Shown: positions 42,668 through 51,913 of the stretch, piece by piece
Layout: each line of letters begins with the position of its first letter
Position numbering within the stretch: position 1 is the stretch's first letter
Source: WJLY01 sp964562405
GTDB lineage: Bacteria > Joyebacterota > Joyebacteria > Joyebacterales > Joyebacteraceae
Direction: 5' to 3'
Assembly (NCBI GenBank): GCA_964562405.1
Contig: CAZLTC010000002.1
Span: forward strand, 1-64,000
Length of the DNA stretch: 64,000 nt
Program-made: the position numbers and the translations under genes
Notes under the pieces: generated by a model
Told to the model about the DNA's origin: nothing
The model's input: the letters and a program-made list of their open reading frames with translations, nothing else
Database searches by the model: none

Positions 42668-43762
42668 ATGACGACCGCGATAATGAAGCTTCTGGAGGAG
42701 ATGGTGAAGCGCAGGGCATCAGACCTGCACCTTACACCGGGCGTGCCGCCGCAGTTCCGCGTTGACGGTGTGCTCGTGCCGGCCGACCAGGCGCCGCTGA
42801 ATCCTGAGCAGTGCCGTGAGCTATGTCACGCGATGCTCGACGAGAAGCGCATAGCCAGGCTCGAAGCGGAGAAGGGGATCGACACTTCCCTCTCCGTGGA
42901 GGGGCTCGGTCGTTTCAGGCTCAACATCTATCACCAGCGCGGCACGGTCGCCGGAGCGGTGCGGCACCTCCCTTGGGAGATACCAGCTCTGGATAGCCTC
43001 GGCGTTCCACCGGTGATGAAGGAGTTCTGTGAGAAGCTCTCCGGTCTCATTCTCGTCAGCGGCCCGACCGGGTCGGGGAAGTCGACCACGATGGCATCGA
43101 TGATCTCGTATATCAACGACAGGCAGAACGTGCATGTCGTGTCCATCGAGGACCCGATCGAATACCTGCACAGGCATAAGTTCTCCATCGTGAATCAGAG
43201 AGAGGTCGGGCGCGATACGCCGACCTTCGCCGACGCCGTCAGGCAGGTCCTGAGGCAGGACCCGGACGTGATCTGCATCGGTGAGATCCGCGACCTGGAG
43301 ACCGTCAGGACGGCTCTGACCCTGGCCGAGACCGGCCATCTTGTGCTCACCACAGTGCATACGAGTGAGGCTCCTCAGGCCATCAGCCGAATCCTCGACA
43401 TATTCCCGCCGCATGAGCAGCAGGGCGTCAGGACCCAGATCTCGCTCTCCCTGGATGCCGTGCTCGTGCAGCAGCTGCTTCCCGATGCGTCGGGAACGGG
43501 ACGTGTGCTCGGGACGGAGCTCATGGTTGCGACCTCCGGAATCAGGAACCTCATCCGCGAGAACAACCTGCAGCAGCTCCGGTCCGCCATAGAGACCGGT
43601 GCCAGGGACGGCATGCACACGATGAACTCTTCGCTCATGAGACTGGTGGGCGAGGGTCGGATAACGACGGAGACAGCGCTCGCGTGCTCGAACGACGTGA
43701 AGGGCATCCTGCGCGATCTCGGTAGGACAGCTCAGGGAACGTCGAAGCGCGCGGCTCACTAG
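42668..43762 (+). CDS. pilT: type IV pilus retraction ATPase PilT
   Basis: 364 residues. Walker A GPTGSGKSTTMASMI, VVSIEDPIEYLHRHKFSIV, Walker B CIGEIRDLETV, and the PilT-specific AIRNLIRE-like loop (SGIRNLIREN) near the C-terminus. PilT drives pilus retraction, giving twitching motility. It follows pilB by 30 bases, so both extension and retraction motors are in one operon. Confidence 0.94.
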   Translation: MTTAIMKLLEEMVKRRASDLHLTPGVPPQFRVDGVLVPADQAPLNPEQCRELCHAMLDEKRIARLEAEKGIDTSLSVEGLGRFRLNIYHQRGTVAGAVRHLPWEIPALDSLGVPPVMKEFCEKLSGLILVSGPTGSGKSTTMASMISYINDRQNVHVVSIEDPIEYLHRHKFSIVNQREVGRDTPTFADAVRQVLRQDPDVICIGEIRDLETVRTALTLAETGHLVLTTVHTSEAPQAISRILDIFPPHEQQGVRTQISLSLDAVLVQQLLPDASGTGRVLGTELMVATSGIRNLIRENNLQQLRSAIETGARDGMHTMNSSLMRLVGEGRITTETALACSNDVKGILRDLGRTAQGTSKRAAH

Positions 43763-43789
43763 TCGCGCTCACAGCGTGAGGAAGAACGG

Positions 43790-44995
43790 ATGACTGACTT
43801 CGCGTATACGGCAAAGGCGGGTAACGGCAGAACGGTCAAGGGCATCCGCGCGGCCGAGAGCGAGATGGGACTCGTCTCTCTGCTTCGCAAGGAGAACCTG
43901 ACCGTCATCGCCGTGGCGCCGGCGTCGGCCGTTTCGAAGCGCCCTAAGCCGAAGAGCGGCAAGGTCAAGATCAAAGACCTCGCCATCCTCTGCCGGCAGC
44001 TCTCGGCCATGCTCGACGCCGGCCTGCCGGTGCTCCAGTCCCTCGAGGCAATATCGGACCAGATTGATAGTCCGGTGCTTGCTGAGGTACTCGCTCAGAC
44101 GGCCACCAACATCGAAGCCGGGGCGACTCTGTCGCAGTCGCTCGAGAGGCACGACAGGGTGTTCTCGATACTGTTCATCGCGATGGTGCGCGCCGGCGAG
44201 GAGGCGGGAGCGCTGCCGAGCGTGCTGTCACGTCTGGGCGACTATCTCGAGGCCAGGGACGCGCTCACCAGGAAGATACGCTCCGCGTCGACCTATCCGG
44301 CCTTCATCGCTGGGTTCTTCGTGGTCGCGGTCGCGGGCATCATGCTCTTTCTCATTCCTCAGTTCGAGGGCATCTTCGCCGACTTCGACCTTCAGCTTCC
44401 CACGCTGACGAAGGTTCTGATCGTGATGTCGCGGTTCATCGGGCACAACCTGGTCTGGGAGCTTCTCGCTATGGGCGGCGCCTCGTACGCCTTCTGGCGC
44501 TGGAAGTCGACCCCGGGCGGCAAGCGCAAGCTCGACACCCTCATTCTCAAATCTCCGGTATTCGGGAAACTGGTGCTCAAGGCGTCCGTGGCGCGGTTCA
44601 GCAAGACGCTGGGCACGCTCATGGACAACGGCGTGTCGGTCGTGGCGGCGCTCGAGATAGTCGGCAAGACATCGGGCAACACGATCGTCAAGGAAGCGAT
44701 CGATGTGGTCGGTGATGGAGTGGTCAACGGGTCGACGATCTCCGACAAGCTGGCGGAGTCGTCGATCTTCCCGAAGATGGTGGTGAGCATGGTCTCGGCT
44801 GGTGAGGGGGCGGGCAATCTGCCCGAGATGTTGGATAAAGTGTCTGACTTCTATACCAAGGAGGTTGACGCGGCAGTAGACGCCCTCACCTCGATGATCG
44901 AGCCGGCCCTGATAGTGGGACTGGGCGCGATCGTCACCGTGGTCGTGCTTGCGATCTACCTGCCCATCTTCCAGATGGCGACAGGGATCGATTGA
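43790..44995 (+). CDS. pilC: type IV pilus inner-membrane platform protein PilC
   Basis: 401 residues with the duplicated GspF/PilC domain. Domain 1 begins LAILCRQLSAMLDAGLPVLQSLEAI; domain 2 begins VARFSKTLGTLMDNGVSVVAALEIV. Three hydrophobic helices (around residues 170, 220 and 375) hold it in the inner membrane, where it couples the motor ATPases to pilin. The typical SAGEEAGALPSVL and SAGEGAGNLPEML loops are both present. Confidence 0.94.
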   Translation: MTDFAYTAKAGNGRTVKGIRAAESEMGLVSLLRKENLTVIAVAPASAVSKRPKPKSGKVKIKDLAILCRQLSAMLDAGLPVLQSLEAISDQIDSPVLAEVLAQTATNIEAGATLSQSLERHDRVFSILFIAMVRAGEEAGALPSVLSRLGDYLEARDALTRKIRSASTYPAFIAGFFVVAVAGIMLFLIPQFEGIFADFDLQLPTLTKVLIVMSRFIGHNLVWELLAMGGASYAFWRWKSTPGGKRKLDTLILKSPVFGKLVLKASVARFSKTLGTLMDNGVSVVAALEIVGKTSGNTIVKEAIDVVGDGVVNGSTISDKLAESSIFPKMVVSMVSAGEGAGNLPEMLDKVSDFYTKEVDAAVDALTSMIEPALIVGLGAIVTVVVLAIYLPIFQMATGID

Positions 44996-45045
44996 TCAGT
45001 AGTTCACCAAGGGCTTCAAAGACAGCGCGAGAGGAGGTGAATACT

Positions 45046-45477
45046 ATGCTGCGCAGAAACCAGAGGGGTTTCACCCTCGTAGAGCTGATGATCGTTGTCA
45101 TCATCGTTGGCATTCTGGCTGCTGTGGCCATCCCGATGTACCAGGGCGCAACTGAGCGCGCCAAGGCATCGGAGGCGGTGGCTGCGCTCGGCACGATCCG
45201 TGGCGCGTTGCGCGTCTACTATGCTGAGCACGGAACGTACGTGAACGGAAGTTTCACGGACGGCGCCCAGGTCACCAATGGCGGCGTCCTGGATGTGAGT
45301 GACACCGATCTGTTGGGCCGCTACTTCAGCACCACTTGCTACACGTTCAGAGGTGATGCTGCTGCTAACGCCTTCACCGTCGAGTGTGACGGGTCGGCAA
45401 GCACGGCGCCAAATGCTGGTGAGGTCTCGTCGATCGTCCGCACGATCAACCAGGCGGGCGACATCGGCTCCTCCTAG
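45046..45477 (+). CDS. pilA: type IV major pilin, copy 1 (with Cys pair)
   Basis: 143 residues. Class III signal MLRRNQRG|FTLVELMIVV with Gly-1, Phe+1 and Glu+5, followed by the hydrophobic helix that builds the pilus core. The globular part has two Cys (TTCYTF and FTVECDG) that can form the C-terminal disulfide loop. GAGGAGGTGA gives an unusually strong ribosome-binding site, as expected of a highly expressed pilin. Copy 2 lies 187 bases downstream. Confidence 0.93.
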   Translation: MLRRNQRGFTLVELMIVVIIVGILAAVAIPMYQGATERAKASEAVAALGTIRGALRVYYAEHGTYVNGSFTDGAQVTNGGVLDVSDTDLLGRYFSTTCYTFRGDAAANAFTVECDGSASTAPNAGEVSSIVRTINQAGDIGSS

Positions 45478-45496
45478 CACCTAAGTTGACATCATG

Positions 45497-45527
45497 CCTG
45501 GGGGCGGCGCGAGGCGTCGCCCCCGGG
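45497..45527 (+). terminator. hairpin between the two pilin genes
   Basis: CCTGGGGGCGGCG and CGTCGCCCCCGGG pair over 13 bases (two G-U) around CGAGG, 20 bases after pilin 1, with no T-run. It may be a partial terminator or an mRNA stabiliser that raises pilin 1 output over the distal genes. Confidence 0.5.
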
Positions 45528-45663
45528 AACCAGGGCGGGGGAGGTACCGGGAACGAAGACTGCTAAAGGTCATGCCATGGCTCCTCGGCAGGAGGGCTCG
45601 ACCCTCCGAAGAAGGAGTCCCCGAAGCCGGGTGCTGCATCAGGGGGTCAGGGAGGTAGAGACG

Positions 45664-46104
45664 ATGTTCTCGAGTTTCGACGGCGACAGGGGATTCACAC
45701 TCATAGAGCTTATGATCGTCGTCATCGTCGTCGGCATTCTGGCCGCCGTGGCCATTCCGATGTACCAGGTCATACCGGAGCGGTCCAGGGCGACGGAGGC
45801 CGTGGCCGGGTTGGATGCCATACGGTCATCTCTCCGCGTGTACTACGGTGAGCATGGGTCCTACTCGAACGCGAGCTTCGTGGACGGAGAGCGAGTTACC
45901 GTGGGCGGCATCCTGGGAGTGAAGGATGTCGATCTGAGCGGACGGTACTTCAGCTCGGAGAGCTACACGTTCCTCGGCGACGCTTCGGCCAACTCCTTTG
46001 TGATCGAGTGCGACGGCGCGGCCAGCACGGCGCCCAAGGCGGCCGATGCTTCCAACATCGTGGTGACGATCGACCAGGCGGGTGAGATCGATACTTCATG
46101 GTAA
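45664..46104 (+). CDS. type IV pilin, copy 2
   Basis: 146 residues. MFSSFDGDRG|FTLIELMIVV is the prepilin signal. Globular parts are alignable with copy 1 along their whole length (GRYFSSESYTFLGDASAN against GRYFSTTCYTFRGDAAAN), so the two arose by tandem duplication. The first Cys of copy 1 is Glu here, leaving a single Cys, so the disulfide loop is lost. It may be an alternative or minor subunit. GGGAGG lies nine bases before the ATG. Confidence 0.92.
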   Translation: MFSSFDGDRGFTLIELMIVVIVVGILAAVAIPMYQVIPERSRATEAVAGLDAIRSSLRVYYGEHGSYSNASFVDGERVTVGGILGVKDVDLSGRYFSSESYTFLGDASANSFVIECDGAASTAPKAADASNIVVTIDQAGEIDTSW

Positions 46105-46222
46105 GCGGTATTCGTAGCGCTTGGGCGCGCAACGGGAGACGTAGCGAGCACTGCTAAGCGTGCGAGCGGACCGGCGATCTGGCTGGGATTGGATGCGCCG
46201 GCCCTGCTGGGGGAGTTCCTGC

Positions 46223-47254
46223 GTGATCACTTCTGAGAGCAAGAAGCTCATCGGCCTCGACCTGGGCACGAGCTCGGTGAAGCTCGTCGAGTTGTCCTAC
46301 TCGGCGGGAAGCTACGAACTCGAGAGGCTGGCCCTCGTCCCGATGGGTCAGGGTGAGCAGCAGACCACCGCTGCCCGCGCTCTCTCGATGATCCTCGAGT
46401 CCGAGACCGTTCAGAACAGGCGCGTGGCCACGTCCGTCAGCGGACCCCACGTGGCCGTCCGCGTTCTGAGGTTCCCCCAGCTGTCCAAGGGCGAGATCGA
46501 GGGTGCCGTGTGGTACGAAGGCAGCCAGGTCATCGCCTTCGACATCAAGGACGCCTACGTCGACTACTCCGTGCTGTCCACCGAGGAAGCGAAGAACGAG
46601 GGCGACACGGGGCGCACAGACGTGCTCTTCGTGGCGGCCAACAAGCCGGAGGTCGACTGGAGGACGGGCGTACTGACAAAGTCGGGTCTCGAACCGAGGT
46701 TCGTCGGTGTCGACATGCTCGTGCTGCTCGACGCGGCTCTCATGGAGCCGGACGTACCGCAGACTGTCGCCGTGCTGCACGTCGGCGCCTCCAGCACAGG
46801 CATAGGAGTCACCCAGGGCGGAGCCACGCCCTTCGCCAGAGACCTCGAAGTAGGCGGCAACGCGTTCACTCACGTCATATCCGAGGCGCTCAACGTGCCG
46901 ATGTCCGAGGCCGAGACGATCAAGGTTACGCGGGTTGGGTGGACGCCCGAGGTCGAGATGGCCGTCGAGGATGTCATTCGCAAACTCGTAGGCGAGATAC
47001 ACCGGTCGATGATGTACTACCAGACCAGAAGCCATGGTGCGAGGGTCGAGAAGATCCTCCTCTGTGGAGGAAGCTCACGCCTCTGCGGTCTCAAGGAGGC
47101 TACAGAAGAGACGCTGGGGATCCCGGTCGTCTCTTGGAGCCCGATGGGCAGGGTGCGCGTCGATGGCGGGCGCTTCGATCTGCCTTCTGTCGAGCAGCTG
47201 TCGCCGTTCGTTGCCCTGGCGACGGCCCTGGCGATGAGGACGGAGGTCGCCTAG
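46223..47254 (+). CDS. pilM: type IV pilus assembly protein PilM
   Basis: 343 residues of the actin-like PilM fold: GLDLGTSSVKLVEL (phosphate 1), VLHVGASSTGIGV (phosphate 2) and KILLCGGSSRLCGL (adenosine). PilM is cytoplasmic and binds the N-terminus of PilN, linking the membrane alignment complex to the motor. The GTG start is preceded by GGGGGAG. Confidence 0.9.
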   Translation: MITSESKKLIGLDLGTSSVKLVELSYSAGSYELERLALVPMGQGEQQTTAARALSMILESETVQNRRVATSVSGPHVAVRVLRFPQLSKGEIEGAVWYEGSQVIAFDIKDAYVDYSVLSTEEAKNEGDTGRTDVLFVAANKPEVDWRTGVLTKSGLEPRFVGVDMLVLLDAALMEPDVPQTVAVLHVGASSTGIGVTQGGATPFARDLEVGGNAFTHVISEALNVPMSEAETIKVTRVGWTPEVEMAVEDVIRKLVGEIHRSMMYYQTRSHGARVEKILLCGGSSRLCGLKEATEETLGIPVVSWSPMGRVRVDGGRFDLPSVEQLSPFVALATALAMRTEVA

Positions 47255-47256
47255 GC

Positions 47257-47874
47257 GTGTACGACATCAACCTCATACGCAGAACGATAGTCCCGGAGAT
47301 ACACAAGCGAGTGTTCTTCTCCGTCATGTCGTTCACAGTGCTGGCGTTTCTGCTCACCGGTCTGGCGGTGTTCTTCTTCTCGATGGGGAACCTGCGTGTC
47401 ATCGACGTCTACGCCAACGAGCTGCACCACCTCGAGGAGGACCTTTCACTGCTCTATCCGGGCACGCCGACTCACGAGGAACTCTCCATCGTCTTCGCGA
47501 GGATCCAGCCGGATCTCAAGGAGATGGCGGCCGGCCTGGGGACGCGCGTCGAGATGACGTCGCTCTGGGAGAGCATAGCCGAGGCGGTTCCGGACAGCGT
47601 GTGGCTCACCCGAGTGTCCGTGAGTGCGCCAACGCAGGCGAGCAAGGGCAGCAACGGATCCAAGAAGCACGACGGCGGCCTGGTCATCGAGGGCAGGGCG
47701 GTCACCGGAGAGGGACAGCGGGGGAGCGCTCTGATACGCGTGTTCGCGAAGGCGATTCAGGCCGACCCCACGCTCGGCAGGTACGTGTCCGATACGAAGT
47801 TCGTGGAGACGGGCATCAACGAGGTGGGTGGCGCGTTGATCATCGGGTTCGAGATCACGTGCGCGCTACGGTAG
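47257..47874 (+). CDS. pilN: type IV pilus assembly protein PilN
   Basis: 205 residues. The N-terminal peptide VYDINLIRR (GTG start, so Met) is the conserved PilN 'INLL' motif that docks to PilM. A single membrane helix follows (residues 22-45, VMSFTVLAFLLTGLAVFFF). The periplasmic part has the small PilN fold, ending FEITCALR. It begins two bases after the pilM stop. Confidence 0.88.
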   Translation: MYDINLIRRTIVPEIHKRVFFSVMSFTVLAFLLTGLAVFFFSMGNLRVIDVYANELHHLEEDLSLLYPGTPTHEELSIVFARIQPDLKEMAAGLGTRVEMTSLWESIAEAVPDSVWLTRVSVSAPTQASKGSNGSKKHDGGLVIEGRAVTGEGQRGSALIRVFAKAIQADPTLGRYVSDTKFVETGINEVGGALIIGFEITCALR

Positions 47875-47912
47875 AGAACCGCCTCGACCGATAGGCTCTG
47901 GAAGGGCTGAGA

Positions 47913-48557
47913 ATGGGTCTTCAGCATGCCATACACGATGTCCGCGAGGAATCCGGGACCGAGGCTGGTTCGAGCCGCATCCCGGGTCTTGCCGGGTTGG
48001 CCAGGAAGGCCGGCCGGTTGGTGGTCGCCATCCCGAGACTCATCAAGGGGCCGCGGACCGGGAGGATGCCCATCTGGCGCGTGCTCGCCATGTGCGTCCT
48101 CGTATACATCGCCGCTCTGAATCTGGCGAACTTCCTGGTGGTGCGTCCGGTGCGTTCCAAGCTTGACGGACTCGTGGAGCAGAAGGCGGTCATCGAAGAC
48201 TTCCTGCTGCTCCGCCAGTCCGGACAAGCCGTGGCGGGCGTCAGGGACGCGCTCATGCGCGGTGACGAGCGTGTCACTGTCCTTGGCGACGTGCGCCAGA
48301 TGGCGGCCGACGCGGGGTTGCGAATCGTTGGTGAGCCGGTGTTGCTCGCCCCGCATGACGCTTCAAAGAAGATGACCGAGTACCCGATCGAGATCACGCT
48401 CAGGGGCTCGTACCACGAGGTTGGTGGATTCCTCAGGATGGTGGAGAGCTCACATAGAATTCTTTCCGTTCAGAAAGTGGAGTTGGACGCCAGCGAATCA
48501 TCGGCCTCGAGCGCCGAGGCAGTGGTAACTCTGGCGGCGCTCGCCTGGGAGGAATAG
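47913..48557 (+). CDS. pilO: type IV pilus assembly protein PilO
   Basis: 214 residues. It is longer at the N-terminus than usual, with a basic stretch before one membrane helix (RVLAMCVLVYIAALNLANFLVV). A coiled coil and the PilO periplasmic fold follow (KKMTEYPIEITLRGSYHEVGGFLRMVESSHRILSV), the strand-helix pattern common to PilO. Assigned partly by position between PilN and PilP. Confidence 0.85.
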   Translation: MGLQHAIHDVREESGTEAGSSRIPGLAGLARKAGRLVVAIPRLIKGPRTGRMPIWRVLAMCVLVYIAALNLANFLVVRPVRSKLDGLVEQKAVIEDFLLLRQSGQAVAGVRDALMRGDERVTVLGDVRQMAADAGLRIVGEPVLLAPHDASKKMTEYPIEITLRGSYHEVGGFLRMVESSHRILSVQKVELDASESSASSAEAVVTLAALAWEE

Positions 48558-48562
48558 GGGTC

Positions 48563-49090
48563 ATGGCCAGTCTGCTCGCGGGAGCCGCGTCACTCGGCGA
48601 GAACAAGAAGAAGCTGGGCATGGTGGCCGGCTTGATGGTCGTCTTGCTCGTCGTGCTCGTCGTGCGGTTCGCCATGCCGGGCGGCGTGTCGACCGATTCG
48701 GCCGGCGCACATGGCGGTTTCGGTCGAGGGCGTGCTAGTCTGCTGGACTCGCAGCCGGCGTATCTCGAGACGATCGCCCGCATCGCCAGACTGCAGTCAG
48801 AGAAGACGTACGACGCCGGAGACATGCGCGATCCCATGCAGCCACTCATCAGAGAAAGGAATGCCCCGCCTGCAGAGCCGCGCGGCACCGAGGATGTACC
48901 GCTCTCTACAGAGCTTCCCATGATGTCTCTGCACGGAGTGATCTGGGATCCCGAGAACCCGATCGCCATCATCGACGGGCTCGATCTGAGAGTCGGCGAC
49001 ACCATCAAGGGGGCTCGCATCGTTGAGATCGGATTCGACCAGGTTGTGCTCACGTACAGGTCGAGACGGCACGTCTTGACCGTCGAATAA
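48563..49090 (+). CDS. pilP: type IV pilus assembly protein PilP-like
   Basis: 175 residues with one N-terminal membrane helix instead of a lipoprotein signal. The C-terminal beta domain LHGVIWDPENPIAIIDGLDLRVGDTIKGARIVEIG resembles the PilP/GspC 'homology region' that contacts the secretin. Assignment relies on that domain and on position between pilO and pilQ. Confidence 0.78.
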   Translation: MASLLAGAASLGENKKKLGMVAGLMVVLLVVLVVRFAMPGGVSTDSAGAHGGFGRGRASLLDSQPAYLETIARIARLQSEKTYDAGDMRDPMQPLIRERNAPPAEPRGTEDVPLSTELPMMSLHGVIWDPENPIAIIDGLDLRVGDTIKGARIVEIGFDQVVLTYRSRRHVLTVE

Positions 49091-49101
49091 GGAGGAGGAG
49101 C

Positions 49102-50463
49102 ATGTTCGTCGCTTGCAGAAGGTTCCCTATCTACCTCGCGATCACGACGGTCCTGCTGGCGGCCATGATGCTACTGGCGCTGCCGCAGACGTCCTGGTCC
49201 CAGGATACGGGGCAAGACGCTTCCCAGGTTCGGAGTCAGCGCATCACGCTGAACCTCCAGAACGTCACGCTGGGCAGCGTGCTGAAGATCATGACCCAGA
49301 AGTCCGGAATCAACTTCCTGATCGGGTCTCAGCTGGTCGGCAAGGAGATCAACGTCTACCTCGAGAACGTCCTGGTCGAGGACGCCCTGGCCGCCATCAT
49401 GAGGGCTAACGGACTGTGGTACACGCGCCAGAAGGGCACTAATATCTACGTCATCACGGACGCCCCCGAAGGGCCTCCTGTGACGACGATCACTGAGGTG
49501 ATGCGACTCAGCTACGCAGCCGCGCCGGAACTCGAGGAGACCGTCAAGGCCGTTCTCACCGACGCGGGCAGCATCGTCGTGGAGGAGCGCACTAACTCGC
49601 TCGTGATCTCGGACATCCCGGAGAACATGTCGACGCTCCAGAGCATCATCAGAGATCTCGACGTACAGACCGGCCAGGTTCTCATCGAGGCCAAGATCGT
49701 CGAGTTCACCGAGGAGGCGGCCACCGAGCTGGGCATCTCGTGGGGCTTCAGCGACTACGAATCCGGTGACGCGAACGGAACGGGCAGCTATACCTACGGC
49801 AGCACGTTCAACCAGGGCACGAGCGACGAGGGTGTCTTGTCGCTCACGTTCGGTAAGTTCGATTCGTTCGTGGAGCTTCAGGACCTGAATGTGAAGCTCG
49901 ACGCAATGAAGAAGGACGGACTCGCCCAGGTGCTCGCGAAGCCGCACATCCTGACCCTGGACAACAAAGAGGCGCTGATCGAGATAACGACCCATCTGGC
50001 TCTTGCGAAGAAGGTCACGTACAGAGAGGGTGGTCAGGAGTCGACCGTCGAGCCGATCTTCGGCGACGTCGGTGTGACGCTCAAGGTCACGCCTCACATC
50101 AACAACGACCAGTTCGTGACCATGAACATAGAGCCCATGGTCAGCTCGGCCCAGCGGTCTTCCTACTTCCCGGACGAGGCCGTTGACACGAAGCAGCGCA
50201 AGGCCAAGACGACCGTAATGGCCAAGAATGGTGAGACGGTGGTGATCGGGGGATTGCTGCGCAAGGACGTCGTTGAGACGCACTTCAAGGTGCCGATCTT
50301 GGGCGACATCCCGCTTCTTGGCGCGCTCTTCCGCAAGAGCATCACGAGCGACACCGACAGCGAGGTCGTGGTGTTCCTGACGCCTCGTCTCGTTGGTGCC
50401 GAGGAACTGAGCCAGCTGAGCAAGCGCATGGAGTCGGACTTCGACGCCAGGCTGCAGGAGTAG
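49102..50463 (+). CDS. pilQ: type IV pilus secretin PilQ
   Basis: 453 residues with a signal peptide. Residues 45-120 form an STN-like domain (ITLNLQNVTLGSVLKIMTQKSGINFLIG), followed by one N1-type domain (VVEERTNSLVISDIPENMSTLQSII) and the secretin barrel (LAKPHILTLDNKEALIEI; GVTLKVTPHIN; VVIGGLLRKDVVET; VPILGDIPLLGALFR). It makes the outer-membrane pore for the pilus. It is shorter than most PilQ (no AMIN domains). GGAGGAGG precedes the ATG. Confidence 0.93.
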   Translation: MFVACRRFPIYLAITTVLLAAMMLLALPQTSWSQDTGQDASQVRSQRITLNLQNVTLGSVLKIMTQKSGINFLIGSQLVGKEINVYLENVLVEDALAAIMRANGLWYTRQKGTNIYVITDAPEGPPVTTITEVMRLSYAAAPELEETVKAVLTDAGSIVVEERTNSLVISDIPENMSTLQSIIRDLDVQTGQVLIEAKIVEFTEEAATELGISWGFSDYESGDANGTGSYTYGSTFNQGTSDEGVLSLTFGKFDSFVELQDLNVKLDAMKKDGLAQVLAKPHILTLDNKEALIEITTHLALAKKVTYREGGQESTVEPIFGDVGVTLKVTPHINNDQFVTMNIEPMVSSAQRSSYFPDEAVDTKQRKAKTTVMAKNGETVVIGGLLRKDVVETHFKVPILGDIPLLGALFRKSITSDTDSEVVVFLTPRLVGAEELSQLSKRMESDFDARLQE

Positions 50464-50469
50464 CGCCGA

Positions 50470-51228
50470 ATGGCAGTGCTGCTGTTCATCGCCGGTACGA
50501 TCATCGGCAGCTTTCTCAACGTCATCATATACAGAATGCCACGGGGGCGGTCGATAGTCCGCCCCCGGTCGGCATGTCCGGAGTGCGGAGCGCCCGTGCG
50601 TCCGCGGGACAACATCCCCGTCGTCAGCTTCCTGCTGTTGCGGGGGAGGTGCAGGGACTGCGGGACGCGCATACCCCTCAGGTATCCGGCAGTTGAGATC
50701 CTCGCGGGTCTGATCCCGGTGCTCATCTTTGCGGTGTACGGTGCGGGAACCGAACTCGCGGTCTATTGGCCGGTGTCCTGTGCGCTGCTCGTCATCACCT
50801 TCGTCGACCTGGACCTCAAGATCATTCCCGACAAGATCACTCTGCCCGGCCTCGTGGCGGGGCTCGTCGTGTCGCCGGCCGTCGGTCTCACGACTCTGCC
50901 GGAGTCGCTGATCGGAGCCGTCGTCGGTGGAGGAGTTCTCTATCTGATAGGGCTCCTCGGTGCGATGGCCTTCCGCAAGGAGAGCATGGGTGGGGGAGAC
51001 ATCAAGCTTGCCGCCATGATGGGCGCCTTCCTCGGGTGGAAGGCGGTGCTCTTGACGCTCTTCATCGCTTTCTTCGTTGGGGCCGTGGCAGGAGTTGCCG
51101 TGCTCGCCCGACGGGGGAGGAGCGTGGACCACACGATCCCCTTCGGACCCTTCCTCGCACTCGGCTCCTTCGTATCCATGGTGTGGGCCGAGTCACTGCT
51201 CGCCTGGTACCTGAAGCTCCTCAGCTAG
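50470..51228 (+). CDS. pilD: prepilin peptidase PilD
   Basis: 252 residues, mostly membrane helices. The N-terminal domain has the two CxxC pairs (CPECGAPVRPRDNIP; CRDCGTRIPLRYP). The two catalytic aspartates are in FVDLDLKIIPDKIT and MGGGDIKLAAMMGAFLG. It removes the leader of the pilins in this cluster and may methylate their N-termini. It is the last gene of the pil operon. Confidence 0.94.
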   Translation: MAVLLFIAGTIIGSFLNVIIYRMPRGRSIVRPRSACPECGAPVRPRDNIPVVSFLLLRGRCRDCGTRIPLRYPAVEILAGLIPVLIFAVYGAGTELAVYWPVSCALLVITFVDLDLKIIPDKITLPGLVAGLVVSPAVGLTTLPESLIGAVVGGGVLYLIGLLGAMAFRKESMGGGDIKLAAMMGAFLGWKAVLLTLFIAFFVGAVAGVAVLARRGRSVDHTIPFGPFLALGSFVSMVWAESLLAWYLKLLS

Positions 51229-51252
51229 GAACGCACACAGCGAGTCGCTCCT

Positions 51253-51285
51253 CACCCGGTAACCCAACTGAGGCTACCGGGCCGG
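51253..51285. terminator. weak hairpin between pilD and the convergent minor-pilin operon
   Basis: CCCGGTAACC and GGCTACCGGG form a stem with one mismatch around CAACTGA. No T-run. Confidence 0.35.
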
Positions 51286-51394
51286 GGTGTTGAGATCACA
51301 CGGGTGGGTCCCGCTCGCCTTGGCGCGCGGCATCTGATGTTCCCGGGATAGTGATGTTCGTCGGACAGAGCGGCGGGCGGTTCGAGTGGAGCGT

Positions 51395-51892
51395 CTAGGC
51401 GCCTATCACCGTGGTCACACTAAGGCTGTCGCGCGGGCTGGCGACCGGCCATCTGAGCTTCACTCTCACGGACTTGAAGCGTACGGAGTCCCCGGGGCTG
51501 GGCAGCGCGACCGGCGTGACGTTCCACGTGAGCTCGCCCATGACGTTATCCGTCGCGTCCTGGGGAGACCCCTCGCTGACTATGATGGTTGCGTTGGACG
51601 GATGCGTGCCTGCGGTCAGACAGACGCTGGACACATCGGAGTCGGAGCCGACAGAGCCGTACCCCGCCCGCATCAGCTGCTCGACCTTGCGTTCTACCAG
51701 CGTCAGCGCCATCCGTTTCTCTCCGCGGTGGGACGTCATTACACGGCCGGCCACCATGGAATTGAAGACCGGGACCACGATGATGCCCAGGACGACGACC
51801 GCTATGAGCACTTCGATCAGGCCCGTCCCGCGCTGCGCACGGAGGTCGGGTGTCTTGTCACCCTCGGTGGCCTTTCTGTATCCAGTCAACAT
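51395..51892 (-). CDS. minor pilin, PilV-like
   Basis: 165 residues. A leader of about 22 residues ends QRG|TGLIEVLIAVVVLGI with Glu at +5, a class III signal in which the residue after the cut is Thr. The globular part has two possible disulfide Cys or one (SSVCLTAG). It is the last gene of an opposite-strand operon of three pilin-like proteins, the arrangement usual for priming minor pilins. Confidence 0.8.
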   Translation of the reverse strand: MLTGYRKATEGDKTPDLRAQRGTGLIEVLIAVVVLGIIVVPVFNSMVAGRVMTSHRGEKRMALTLVERKVEQLMRAGYGSVGSDSDVSSVCLTAGTHPSNATIIVSEGSPQDATDNVMGELTWNVTPVALPSPGDSVRFKSVRVKLRWPVASPRDSLSVTTVIGA

Positions 51893-51913
51893 CAGTCACC
51901 TCGTGCCTGGTTT

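Noticed and set aside
45540..45660. Possible c-di-GMP (GEMM-I) riboswitch before pilin 2
   Set aside because: A few words (GGGAACGAAG, TAAAGGTCATGCCATGGC) faintly recall GEMM-I, but the conserved core, the tetraloop and its receptor are not there. The region instead forms simple overlapping hairpins.
51370..51410. Sequence GCGGTTCGAGTGGAGCG resembling a tRNA T-loop
   Set aside because: No acceptor stem or anticodon arm can be built around it, so it is not a tRNA. No tRNA-Sec was found in the window.
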